A DNA stretch of 45,041 bases from Pseudomonas sp. KBW05 (lineage in GTDB: Bacteria; Pseudomonadota; Gammaproteobacteria; Pseudomonadales; Pseudomonadaceae): the NCBI RefSeq assembly GCF_003852405.1, contig NZ_QAJM01000043.1, forward strand, positions 1 to 45,041, read 5' to 3'. Below are positions 9,288-17,838 of the stretch, in pieces (position 1 is the first letter of the stretch; the number at the start of each line of letters is the position of its first letter). The position numbers and the translations under genes were made by a program. The notes beneath the pieces are model-generated. The model searched no databases, was not told where the DNA came from, and saw nothing but the letters and a program-made list of their open reading frames with translations.

Positions 9288-10199
9288 ATGCGCACTTCAT
9301 TGATCATCCCGACCCGTAACGCTTCCAGCCACCTGGCGCGCCTGCTGCCGGCGCTGGCCATGCAAAGCCTGCAACCGGACGAAACGCTGGTGGTCGACAG
9401 CGCCTCCAGCGACGACACCGTGGCGCGCTTTCGGGATTTCGGCGCACGTGTGGAGGTGATCGATGCCCGCGACTTCAACCACGGCGGCACCCGGCGCTGG
9501 GCCAGCGAGCAAGTGGGCGGCGACGCCTTGATCGTGATGACCCAGGACGCCATCCCCGCCAGCCCCGAGACCTTTGCCAACCTGATCGCCGAGTTGCAGC
9601 AAGATCCGCTCAACGGCGTCGCCTACGGCCGCCAATTGCCGCACCCCGGCGCCGGGGTGCTGGGCGCGCAATCACGGCACTTCAACTACCCGGCGCAGAG
9701 CCGCAGCAAAAGCCTGGCCGATGCACCGGTGCTGGGGATCAAGACCTGTTTCAGTTCCGACTCGTTTTCCGTGTACCGGCGCAGCGCCCTGCACGCGGTG
9801 GGCGGCTTTCCCGCCGATGTAATCGGCAGCGAAGACGCCTACGTCGCCGCGCGCCTGCTGCTCGACGGCTACAAGGTGCGGTATGCCGCCAGCGCGCAGG
9901 TGTACCACTCCCACGATTACACGCTCATGGATGAGTTTCACCGCTACTTCGACATTGGCGTGTTCTACGGCCGCGAGCCGTGGATCCGTGAAGCGTTCGG
10001 CGATGCCGGCGGTGAAGGTAAACGCTATGTACTGGCTGAGCTGGCGGCACTGCGCGCAGCCGGTGCGTTGCACCGCGTCCCCGAAGTCCTGGTGCGCAGC
10101 GCGTTCAAGTTGTTCGGCTATCGGCTGGGCCATCAGGAACGCCGCCTCCCCCTCGCCCTCAAGCGGCGCATCAGCATGTTTCCCGGTTATTGGAGGTGA
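9288..10199 (+). CDS. pslC: PslC, family 2 glycosyltransferase
   Basis: A 303-residue GT-A fold glycosyltransferase. LIIPTRN (5-11) and LVVDSASSDDT (34-44) form the nucleotide-sugar site with aspartates 37 and 43, and GSEDAYVAARLLLDG is the ED-type catalytic segment. It is expected to act on the cytoplasmic face of the inner membrane, adding a sugar to the lipid-linked Psl repeat. There is one base between the pslB stop and this ATG. No signal peptide or clear membrane anchor is seen. Donor and acceptor cannot be read from the sequence; the symbol follows from the conserved gene order. Confidence 0.92.
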   Translation: MRTSLIIPTRNASSHLARLLPALAMQSLQPDETLVVDSASSDDTVARFRDFGARVEVIDARDFNHGGTRRWASEQVGGDALIVMTQDAIPASPETFANLIAELQQDPLNGVAYGRQLPHPGAGVLGAQSRHFNYPAQSRSKSLADAPVLGIKTCFSSDSFSVYRRSALHAVGGFPADVIGSEDAYVAARLLLDGYKVRYAASAQVYHSHDYTLMDEFHRYFDIGVFYGREPWIREAFGDAGGEGKRYVLAELAALRAAGALHRVPEVLVRSAFKLFGYRLGHQERRLPLALKRRISMFPGYWR

Positions 10200-10204
10200 G
10201 CAGC

Positions 10205-11005
10205 ATGACCCACAGGAAGTCCCCCTTGATGAAACGAACCGTGCTCGTCCTGGCCATGCTGGCCCTGGCCGCCTGCAATACACCCGCGCGCATCGTCGCG
10301 CCCGATGGCAAGGCCGTCGAGGACGGCAAGCGCGCCCTCGAACAGTTGGCGCAATTGCCCCCGGCCGTGGAGCGCATCCGCGTCGGCGACCAGTTGCGCA
10401 TCGTCCGCGATGCCGGCGAGATGCCCACGCTGTCGGCGTTCAACGTCAGCACCATCTATGAGCTGACGCTGTACACGGTGCAGACCGACGGCAAGATCAA
10501 CTACCCGTTCCTCGGGCCGGTGCAGGTTGCCGGGCGCCAGCCTTCGGAACTCGCCGCCGAGCTGACCAACAAGCTCGCGCCGACCTACCGCGAGCCACGG
10601 GTGACGGTGAACATCAACCAGGCGCCGGGCAACTCGGTGATCGTCGGCGGCGCGGTGAACAACCCGACGGCGGTGCAGATCGCCACGGCCAATACCCTGG
10701 AACAGGCGATTCTCGGCGCGGGCGGGGTGAGCCCGGCGGGCAATGCCAGCATGGTCGCCCTGCTGCGCGAAGACGCCCAGGGCGCCTACCGCGCGTACTT
10801 CCTCGACTTCAGCCAGTTGCTCAAGACCGGCCCCAACGGGCGCAAACCGGTGCACCTGCAACGCGGTGACGTGGTGTTCGTGCCCAAATCCAACGTGGGC
10901 GAGCGCATCCAGGGGGTGGATACCTACATGAACCAACTGATCCCGTTCACCAAGTCCATTGGGGTTGGCTACAACTACACCCGAACCAGCGGCGGCAATA
11001 ACTAA
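10205..11005 (+). CDS. pslD: PslD, outer-membrane polysaccharide export lipoprotein (OPX family)
   Basis: A 266-residue Wza-like export protein. The N-terminal signal peptide ends in LAAC at 21-24, a lipobox, so cysteine 24 is the probable lipidation site. The Poly_export domain follows (IRVGDQLRIV, then TDGKINYPFLGPVQVAGR), then an SLBB-type region (NSVIVGGAVNNPTAVQI, QRGDVVFVPKSN). It should form or line the route for Psl through the periplasm and outer membrane together with PslE. The ATG at 10205 is preferred over TTG 10190 because GGAGG at 10192-10196 is correctly spaced. It sits five bases after pslC. Confidence 0.94.
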   Translation: MTHRKSPLMKRTVLVLAMLALAACNTPARIVAPDGKAVEDGKRALEQLAQLPPAVERIRVGDQLRIVRDAGEMPTLSAFNVSTIYELTLYTVQTDGKINYPFLGPVQVAGRQPSELAAELTNKLAPTYREPRVTVNINQAPGNSVIVGGAVNNPTAVQIATANTLEQAILGAGGVSPAGNASMVALLREDAQGAYRAYFLDFSQLLKTGPNGRKPVHLQRGDVVFVPKSNVGERIQGVDTYMNQLIPFTKSIGVGYNYTRTSGGNN

Positions 11006-11019
11006 AGGAGCGACATCCC

Positions 11020-13011
11020 ATGATCGAGATCCGTTCTTTTCGTGATCTTCTGCGCCTGTTCTTCATCTTTCGCCGTGAGTTCAAACTGGCGGCGATTGCC
11101 GCGCTGGTGATCATCCTGCTCGGCGCGTTCCTGCTGCCGGCCAAGTACGAATCCACCGCGCGCCTGCTGGTCAAGCCGGGGCGCGATTCGACCTTGCCGA
11201 TCGAGATCAGCAACCGCCAGGCGCTGGTCATGCCCAGCACCCAGCGCGACCCGATTGTCGATGAAGAACGCCTGCTCACCGGGCGCCCCATCGTGCGCGC
11301 GGTGGCCGAGCACTACTTGGAAGTGATCGAAAACGCGCCGCCGCCCGAAGGGTTCTGGAAGCGTACCAAGCACTACGTCAAGGAAGGCATCGGCGCGATT
11401 TTCGGCGGCGTGCGCGTAGTGCTGGAAACCGTGGGCATCGTCGAAAAAACCACCCCGGTGGAGCGCCTCGCCGCCAGCCTGGAAAAGAGCTTTGAAGTGA
11501 GCCACGCCGCCGGTTCCACGGTGATGGACATCAGCTTCACCTGGGGCGACCCGGAAATTGCCCAGGCGGTGGTCAAGGATTGGGTCGAGACCTATATCAA
11601 CGAACGCACCCAGGCCCTGGGGCGCAAGAGCCTCTATGTGTTTTACGAAGGCCAGGTGGCCACCAGCGCCACCGAGATCCAGAGCTACAAGCAGCAGATC
11701 CTCAAGCACCTCAACGAGATCGGCGCGGCGAGCATCACCGACCGCCTCGAAGACTTGTCCGAGCGCATCAACGTGCTGCGCGGCGAGACCTTCAACACCA
11801 CACGCTTGATCGCCTCTTCGGACAGCGCCATCGCCAGCACGCGCACCCAGCTCAAGGGCCAGCCCAAGGAAGTCACCACAGTGCGCCAGATCGCACTGAA
11901 TCCGCAGCAACAGGACTTGCGTCGCCTGCTTAACCAGAAGCTGCTGGAAAAGGCCGACATGATGCGCACCTACACCGACAACGCGCCGCCGGTGAAAGCC
12001 CTCGATGCGTCGATCCGTGCGATGCGCGCCGAGGTCGCCAGCGAAAGCAACACCGTACAGGCCTCGGAAAACCGTGCGCCAAACACCCTGGAAATCCACT
12101 TGCAGCGCGTGCTGCTGGATGAGACCAGCAACAACCAGGCGCTGCGCACACAGCTGGTGCAACAGCAAAAACAACTGCTCAACCTCGAAGACCAGCGCAA
12201 GCAAGCCCTGGAGATCGAACCGGAACTGGCGCGCCTGGCCCGCGAGCTGAACACCACCGAGCGCAACTACGCGCTATACGTGGACAACCTGGAAAAATCG
12301 CGCATCGACCGCGAGCTGGACAACAGCCAGATCAGCAACATCGCGGTGATCGAAGAAGCCACCCTGAACCCTGGGCGCATCTTCCCGAAAACCCTGGTAA
12401 TGCTGTTCCTGGCGATCCCGTTTGCCATCGTCGTCGGCTTGCTGGTGATCTACCTGTGCTACCTGCTGGACCAGCGCATTCACGACGGCGGCCTGGTGGA
12501 GCGCAAGTTCGGCCTGCGCCTGTGGACCACCCTGCCGGAGCTGGACATCAGCACCGTGCAAAGCACCAACGCGTTCCACGCCAGCATCTACCGCCTGTAC
12601 AGCCAGCTCAAACCCGACCGCATCGCGCAGAACGGCCTGACCCTGGGCCTGACCTCGGCACGACACGGCGAAGGCGTGACCTTTGTCGTCGAACAGCTGC
12701 GCCACCTGCTGCTGGAAAACGGCGTGAACGTGCGGGTCGGCGGCCTCGTCCCGGCGGAGCCTGGCGAAGTGGTGCTGCTGGATGCCTCGGGCCTGCTGGA
12801 CAACCGCGACGCGTTTGTCACCCTACGCCGCGCCGACCTGATTGCGCTGGTGGTGGAAGCGCATAAAAGCACGGTGCCGGTGGTGGAACATGCGCTGTCG
12901 ATCCTCAATACCGCATTCGGCAAGGTCGACGGCATCATCATCAACCGGCGCAAATTCGAAGTGCCGGCCAAAGTGCTGCGCACCATCGCCAAATACCGGG
13001 GGGCGTTCTGA
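11020..13011 (+). CDS. pslE: PslE, Wzz/GNVR-type chain-length and export protein
   Basis: A 663-residue inner-membrane polysaccharide co-polymerase. It has a first membrane segment at about 23-40, a long periplasmic region rich in coiled-coil heptads (about 200-440), a second membrane segment near 457-482, and a cytoplasmic C-terminal domain. That C-terminal domain looks like a tyrosine autokinase module but is degenerate: the P-loop position reads GEGVT at 550-554 rather than GxGKT/S, so the ATP-binding lysine is missing and kinase activity is not expected. It probably works with PslD and PslJ in polymer length control and export. AAAGGAG at 11004-11010 precedes the ATG. Its TGA overlaps the pslF start by one base. 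Confidence 0.94.
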   Translation: MIEIRSFRDLLRLFFIFRREFKLAAIAALVIILLGAFLLPAKYESTARLLVKPGRDSTLPIEISNRQALVMPSTQRDPIVDEERLLTGRPIVRAVAEHYLEVIENAPPPEGFWKRTKHYVKEGIGAIFGGVRVVLETVGIVEKTTPVERLAASLEKSFEVSHAAGSTVMDISFTWGDPEIAQAVVKDWVETYINERTQALGRKSLYVFYEGQVATSATEIQSYKQQILKHLNEIGAASITDRLEDLSERINVLRGETFNTTRLIASSDSAIASTRTQLKGQPKEVTTVRQIALNPQQQDLRRLLNQKLLEKADMMRTYTDNAPPVKALDASIRAMRAEVASESNTVQASENRAPNTLEIHLQRVLLDETSNNQALRTQLVQQQKQLLNLEDQRKQALEIEPELARLARELNTTERNYALYVDNLEKSRIDRELDNSQISNIAVIEEATLNPGRIFPKTLVMLFLAIPFAIVVGLLVIYLCYLLDQRIHDGGLVERKFGLRLWTTLPELDISTVQSTNAFHASIYRLYSQLKPDRIAQNGLTLGLTSARHGEGVTFVVEQLRHLLLENGVNVRVGGLVPAEPGEVVLLDASGLLDNRDAFVTLRRADLIALVVEAHKSTVPVVEHALSILNTAFGKVDGIIINRRKFEVPAKVLRTIAKYRGAF

Positions 13012-14201
13012 TGCGCATCGCCCTGCTCGCTCCCTTGCCGCCGGAAAAAAACGGCATCGCCGACTACGCGAACCATTTCAAGACGGCATTGGAGCAGTTG
13101 GGCGTGACGGTGGCGACACCGTTGACCGGCGTGGATGGCAACAGCGCGGCGATCCAACAAGCCATCGCCCGATTCGACTGGCAGCGTGTGGACCTGGTCC
13201 ACGCCGAGCTGGGCGGCGGGCGCCTCGGCGAGTTTTTGGCCTTGCGTGAATTGCGCCGGGCCCATCCCGGCCTGCCGCTGACCGCCACCGTGCATGACCC
13301 GGAGCGCATGGTCTGGCGCCGTGAGCACCTGCCCTTCCCGCTGAACCTGTTGGCGCGTTTGCCCAGCCCGTTGCCGCAAGCGGCGGTGGTGCTGGCAGAC
13401 CCGTTGACCTTGCGCGAGGAACGCCACGTCGCCCAAGGCCTGACGCGGCTGATCACCCTCACCCGCCTCGGCGCCGACTGCCTGAGCCAACGCATGCAAC
13501 TGCCGGCCGGCAAAGTCGCGGTGATCAACCACGCCAACCTGGCCATCGCCCCCGCGCCGTTGCCGGCGCTAGACACCCTGCACCTGCTGTACTTCGGTTT
13601 TATCTACCGCGGCAAAGGCATCGAAGACCTGCTGCAAGCCTTGGCCGATGTGTTCAAGCAAGCCCCTGAATTGCGTGACCGTGTGCGCCTGACCCTGGCC
13701 GGTGGCACCGCCGCCGAAATGGCATTTGGCGCGGGCGGCAATTACCTGGAACAGTTGAACAGCCAGATCTCCGCACTCGGCCTGAGCGGTTCCATCGACT
13801 GGCGGCTGAACCTGCCCGCCAGCGAGATTGCCCAGACGATCCAGGCGCACCATGTGATGGTGCTGCCCTATCGCGAATCGAAAAAGCTCGGCCTGCTGGG
13901 GCGCCAGCGCGGCACCAGTGGCGCGTTGTCCTGGGCCGCCGCGTGCGGGCGCGGGGCGATCACTTCGGATGCGCGGGCGTTTGCCGAAGAAGTCGCCAGC
14001 GGCAACGGCGCGATCTATCCCCAGGGCGATGTGGCGGCGCTCGCAGCACAACTGTTGCGCCTGGCGCGCACGCCGTCGCTGGCCCGGGATTGGGCCGAAC
14101 GCGCTGGGGAAATTGGCCGCGAACGCCTGTGGCCGTTGACCGCGCAAAAATTCAAGCAGCTCTTTGAACAGGCGATTGCCGGAGCCCCTTATGGCGCGTA
14201 A
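13011..14201 (+). CDS. pslF: PslF, family 4-like glycosyltransferase
   Basis: A 396-residue GT-B fold enzyme. The N-terminal half begins MRIALLAPLPPEKNGIADYA, a typical acceptor-side Rossmann start. The C-terminal donor half has LHLLYFGFIYRGKGIEDLL and ends with GTSGALSWAAACGRG and the EEVASGNGAIYPQGD stretch. It is expected to add one sugar, probably from GDP-mannose or UDP-glucose, to the Psl repeat unit in the cytoplasm. Its start overlaps the pslE stop (TGATG) and its end overlaps pslG by 11 bases. Confidence 0.91.
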   Translation: MRIALLAPLPPEKNGIADYANHFKTALEQLGVTVATPLTGVDGNSAAIQQAIARFDWQRVDLVHAELGGGRLGEFLALRELRRAHPGLPLTATVHDPERMVWRREHLPFPLNLLARLPSPLPQAAVVLADPLTLREERHVAQGLTRLITLTRLGADCLSQRMQLPAGKVAVINHANLAIAPAPLPALDTLHLLYFGFIYRGKGIEDLLQALADVFKQAPELRDRVRLTLAGGTAAEMAFGAGGNYLEQLNSQISALGLSGSIDWRLNLPASEIAQTIQAHHVMVLPYRESKKLGLLGRQRGTSGALSWAAACGRGAITSDARAFAEEVASGNGAIYPQGDVAALAAQLLRLARTPSLARDWAERAGEIGRERLWPLTAQKFKQLFEQAIAGAPYGA

Positions 14202-15519
14202 ACGCACGTACCTGGCGACCCTGGCCGTGGTCGCCGCCCTGGGCCTCACGGCCTTTATGTGGGGGCGCCAGGCCGACGCCGAGAACCATGTGCTCAAGGG
14301 CAACAAGGTGGTGGTGTGGAAGGATTTCCTCGGGGTGAACGCGCAGTTCCTGTGGTTCGCCCCTGCGCGCTATCAACTGCAGATCGACCGCCTCAAGGCC
14401 CTGGGCCTGCAATGGGTGCGCCTGGATTTGCACTGGGACCAGTTGGAGCCGGTGGAGAACCAATACCAGATCGCGACCCTTGATCAGTTGGTCGGCAAGC
14501 TGCAGGACAACCAGCTCAAATCGGTGTTCTACCTGGTGGGTTCGGCGCCGTTCGCCACCACCGCGCCGGTTGGTGCGCCGTATCAGGACCAGTACCCGCC
14601 CAAAGACCCGAATGTGTTCGCCACGCGCATGGCGCTACTGTCCCAGCGTTACCCTAGCGTGGATGCCTGGCAGGTGTGGAACGAGCCCAACCTGCTCGGC
14701 TTCTGGCGCCCGGCGGCCGATCCTGCGGGCTTTGCCGCGCTGTTGACCGCCACGGCTGGAGCCTTGCGCGGGGTCAATCCGAGCAAGCCGGTGGTTGCCG
14801 CCGGCATGGCATTCTTCAGCGAAATGCCCAACGGCCAGACCATGTTCGACGCCCTCGGCGCCCTTGGCGTGGCCAGCCTCAACACAGTGATTTCCTACCA
14901 CCCATACACCCAACTGCCCGAAGGCAACGACCCGGCCAACCTGGACTTTATCGCCAAGACCAGCGCTCTCAACACTGCCCTGCGCAACGGCGGCGTGCAG
15001 ACCCTGTGGAGCACCGAATGGGGCTGGTCCACGTACCCCGGGCCCAAGGACGCGCAAGACCTCATCACCCTGCAAGGCCAGGCCGATTATGTGCTGCGGC
15101 GCCTGGCGCTGATGAGCGCGATGGATTTCGACAAGATCTTCCTGTTCACCCTCAGCGATCTCGACCAGCGCGCCAGCGTGCGGGACCAGTTCTACGGTTT
15201 GCTCGATATCGACGCCAACCCCAAGCCGGTGTACACCGCGCTGAAAAACTTTCTCGACTTCAGCGGGCCCAGCCTGAGCCCCGGCGACCCACCGCTTGCC
15301 GACTCACTGCCCGACGGCCTGTTCAGCATCGGCTGGACCCGCGCCGACGGCCACAAGCTGTGGTTCTTCTGGTCGGCCGCGGGCGGCAACGCGCACTTGC
15401 CAGGCCTGGCCAACGCCACGCTGTACGACCCGCTGCTCGGTACGCAAACCCCGCTGACCGGCACCAGCGGCCTGACCGTGACGGTCAAGCCGACCCTGCA
15501 AATTCTGTTATGGGATTGA
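14191..15519 (+). CDS. pslG: PslG, membrane-anchored family 39-like glycoside hydrolase
   Basis: A 442-residue protein, the length I recall for P. aeruginosa PslG. An N-terminal hydrophobic anchor (about 6-22) is followed by a TIM-barrel hydrolase domain and a C-terminal beta domain. The proton donor lies in WNEPN and is E165; the nucleophile lies in STEWGWS and is E276. Both positions equal the catalytic residues described for the P. aeruginosa enzyme, so activity is likely intact. PslG cleaves Psl chains in the periplasm and influences polymer quality. The ATG at 14191 is chosen because GGAG at 14181-14184 precedes it and the anchor then starts properly; the upstream start at 14164 adds an unlikely extension. 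Confidence 0.95.
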   Translation: MARKRTYLATLAVVAALGLTAFMWGRQADAENHVLKGNKVVVWKDFLGVNAQFLWFAPARYQLQIDRLKALGLQWVRLDLHWDQLEPVENQYQIATLDQLVGKLQDNQLKSVFYLVGSAPFATTAPVGAPYQDQYPPKDPNVFATRMALLSQRYPSVDAWQVWNEPNLLGFWRPAADPAGFAALLTATAGALRGVNPSKPVVAAGMAFFSEMPNGQTMFDALGALGVASLNTVISYHPYTQLPEGNDPANLDFIAKTSALNTALRNGGVQTLWSTEWGWSTYPGPKDAQDLITLQGQADYVLRRLALMSAMDFDKIFLFTLSDLDQRASVRDQFYGLLDIDANPKPVYTALKNFLDFSGPSLSPGDPPLADSLPDGLFSIGWTRADGHKLWFFWSAAGGNAHLPGLANATLYDPLLGTQTPLTGTSGLTVTVKPTLQILLWD

Positions 15520-15526
15520 CGCGGCC

Positions 15527-16744
15527 ATGCGCATTTTATGGATCCTGCCCTACTCACCCTGGCCCGCCACCAGCGGCGGCAAGACGCGCCAGTTTCACCT
15601 GCTGCGCAGCCTCGCGGCGCGCGGGCATCAGATCACCTTGCTGCTGCATGACAAGCACCCGGTAACGCCGGCCGACCGCCAGGTGCTGGAGGCGTTTCTC
15701 GAACAATTGATCGTGCTGCCGCGCCGCCCGCTGCGCAGCGTCAAAACGTTGCTGGCCGGGCTGTTCGCGCCCTACCCGCTGCTGGCCAGCGTGAATGGCC
15801 TGTCGGGGGAGTTGCAGGACACGTTCGAGTGGCTGTTGGGTGAACAATGGGACGTGGTGCAGATCGAACACAGCTACACCTTCCAGCCTTATGAAGACGC
15901 CCTGGCGCGTAACGCCCAGCCGTTTGTGCTGACCGAACACAACGTCGAGTCGGCCCTCGGCGCCGCCACCTATGACCGTTTGCCGCGCTGGGCGCTGCCG
16001 TTCATTCGCTACGATCAATGGCGCTATGCACGCTGGGAACGCCGCGTCATGCGCCAAGCCACCCAGGTGGTGGCGGTGACCGAAAGCGACGCAGAGGTGC
16101 TGGAAAAGATCGCCGGTAAACGGGTGCCGGTGGTGGTCAACGGCGTGGATTGCGATCACTTCGCCAAGGCCCGTCCCGACCCGGCGAGCCGCCGCGTGCT
16201 GTTCCTCGGCAACTACGAATACGCACCGAATGTGGACGCCATCGAGTGGGCCCTGGATGAGATCCTGCCCAAGGTCTGGGCGCGCTGCCCCGATGCGCGC
16301 ATGAGCGTGTGTGGCTTCGGCATGCCTGCCAGTTGGCGCACGCGCTGGCCTGATCCGCGCATCGAATGGCAGGGCTTTGTGCCCGATCTGCTGGCACTGC
16401 AATCGAGCAGTTCGGTGTTCCTCGCCCCGTTGCGCCATGGCGGCGGCTCCAAGCTCAAGGTCCTCGAAGCCCTCGCCGCCGGCCTGCCGCTGGCCAGCAC
16501 CGCGCAAGGCGTGTCGGGCCTGGACCTGGTGGAGGGCCTGGACTACCTCGGCGGCCAGACCGCCACCGCCCTGGCCGATGCCGTGGTGCGCCTGCTGCAA
16601 TTTCCCGAAGCCGCCGCGCCCATGGGCGAAGCCGGGCGTGCCTATGTGCGCCGCGCCCATGACTGGAGCGTCGCCGCCAGCCAGTTGGAGCAGGTGTACG
16701 CCAGCCTCGCGCCGGTCAAACACAAGGAGCCCGCATGCGTGTAG
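15527..16744 (+). CDS. pslH: PslH, family 4 glycosyltransferase
   Basis: A 405-residue GT-B enzyme. It starts with MRILWILPYSPWPATSGGKT, with the glycine-rich acceptor loop and RQFHLLRSLAARGH following, and contains QIEHSYTF and VLTEHNVES in the N-terminal half. The donor half has RVLFLGNYEYAPN and the family signature GGGSKLKVLEALAAG with the two-glutamate pattern. It should transfer a sugar to the growing lipid-linked Psl repeat. It follows pslG after seven bases and overlaps pslI by ten bases. The sugar specificity is unknown from sequence. Confidence 0.93.
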   Translation: MRILWILPYSPWPATSGGKTRQFHLLRSLAARGHQITLLLHDKHPVTPADRQVLEAFLEQLIVLPRRPLRSVKTLLAGLFAPYPLLASVNGLSGELQDTFEWLLGEQWDVVQIEHSYTFQPYEDALARNAQPFVLTEHNVESALGAATYDRLPRWALPFIRYDQWRYARWERRVMRQATQVVAVTESDAEVLEKIAGKRVPVVVNGVDCDHFAKARPDPASRRVLFLGNYEYAPNVDAIEWALDEILPKVWARCPDARMSVCGFGMPASWRTRWPDPRIEWQGFVPDLLALQSSSSVFLAPLRHGGGSKLKVLEALAAGLPLASTAQGVSGLDLVEGLDYLGGQTATALADAVVRLLQFPEAAAPMGEAGRAYVRRAHDWSVAASQLEQVYASLAPVKHKEPACV

Positions 16745-17838
16745 GCCTGGATTACCGCACCGTCGGCACCTCGCCGCAATCGGGGATCAGCCGCCAGGTG
16801 TACGCCCTGGAAAACGCCCTGCGCACGCTGCCGGACCTTGAATTGGAGCGTTTCACCGTGGCGCCCCTGGGCGATGAAACCCGTTTGCAGGCGCATTGCC
16901 CGCATTGGGGATGCGCAAAAACCGCGATGCACCAACCGCAGAATCGCCTGCGCTTCGAGGCCGGTTTTCTGCCGCGTGCGCTGCGCGAGCAACACATTGA
17001 CCTGTACATCAGCACCTTCAACATGGGCCTGCCGCTGCCGCCCAAACCCAAGGGTTTGCGCAGCGTGGTGCTGTTGCATGACCTGTTCCAGATCACCTTG
17101 GACAACTACCACGCCAACCGCCTGAAGGCGCTGATCTACAAAACCAGTGATCGCCTATCGATCGCCTATGCGGTGCGCAGCGCCGACCGTGTGTGGACGC
17201 CATCGCAATACAGCGCCGATGAAACCGCGCGGCTGTTTCCCGGCGCCAAGGACAAGATCCGCGTGCTGCCCAATCAGGTCGAGGGCTTTGCCGGATTGCC
17301 CGCCGACCTCAGTGCGCGCCAACTGCCCGAGGGCTACTGGCTGCTGGTGGGCACCCGGGAATTGCGCAAGAACGTGCCGTTCCTGGTGGACGCCTGGCAG
17401 CAGGCGCGACGCCAGTCCAGCGAGGTGCCGGAGCTGGTGCTGGTGGGCAGTCTCGAGCATCTGCCCGAGGCCCAGCGCACGCTGCCGGGGATTCGCGCCT
17501 TGAGCGGCGTGTCGGATGCCGAACTGCACGCGCTGTACCGCCAGGCCTCGCGCCTGTGGCAACCGTCTTACGCCGAAGGTTTCGGCTTGCCGGTGATCGA
17601 AGCCCTGAGCGTCGGTACGCCGGTGGCGGTGGCCAGCGGCACCTCGCTGGATGAAATCACCCCGCCGACGGCGCCGCGCTTTTCGCCCACCGATGGCCCG
17701 GCGCTGGTGCAGTTGATGCTGGACCTGGCGCAACGCCCCGTCGAAGATTCGCCGGAGCAACGCCGCCTGTGGGCTGAGCGTTACAACCCTGGCGCCTATC
17801 GCCGCCGCCTGGCCGACCTGATCGAGGAACTCAAGTGA
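16735..17838 (+). CDS. pslI: PslI, family 4 glycosyltransferase
   Basis: A 367-residue GT-B enzyme of the mannosyltransferase-like group. It begins MRVGLDYRTVGTSPQSGISR, has a VVLLHDLFQ segment and SADRVWTPSQYS in the middle, then GYWLLVGTRELRKNV, and carries a clear E-x7-E donor motif in YAEGFGLPVIEALS. AAGGAG lies just upstream of the ATG inside the end of pslH, so the two genes are translationally coupled. Its last codons overlap the GTG start of pslJ by four bases. It is expected to finish the Psl repeat unit on the cytoplasmic face. Confidence 0.93.
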   Translation: MRVGLDYRTVGTSPQSGISRQVYALENALRTLPDLELERFTVAPLGDETRLQAHCPHWGCAKTAMHQPQNRLRFEAGFLPRALREQHIDLYISTFNMGLPLPPKPKGLRSVVLLHDLFQITLDNYHANRLKALIYKTSDRLSIAYAVRSADRVWTPSQYSADETARLFPGAKDKIRVLPNQVEGFAGLPADLSARQLPEGYWLLVGTRELRKNVPFLVDAWQQARRQSSEVPELVLVGSLEHLPEAQRTLPGIRALSGVSDAELHALYRQASRLWQPSYAEGFGLPVIEALSVGTPVAVASGTSLDEITPPTAPRFSPTDGPALVQLMLDLAQRPVEDSPEQRRLWAERYNPGAYRRRLADLIEELK

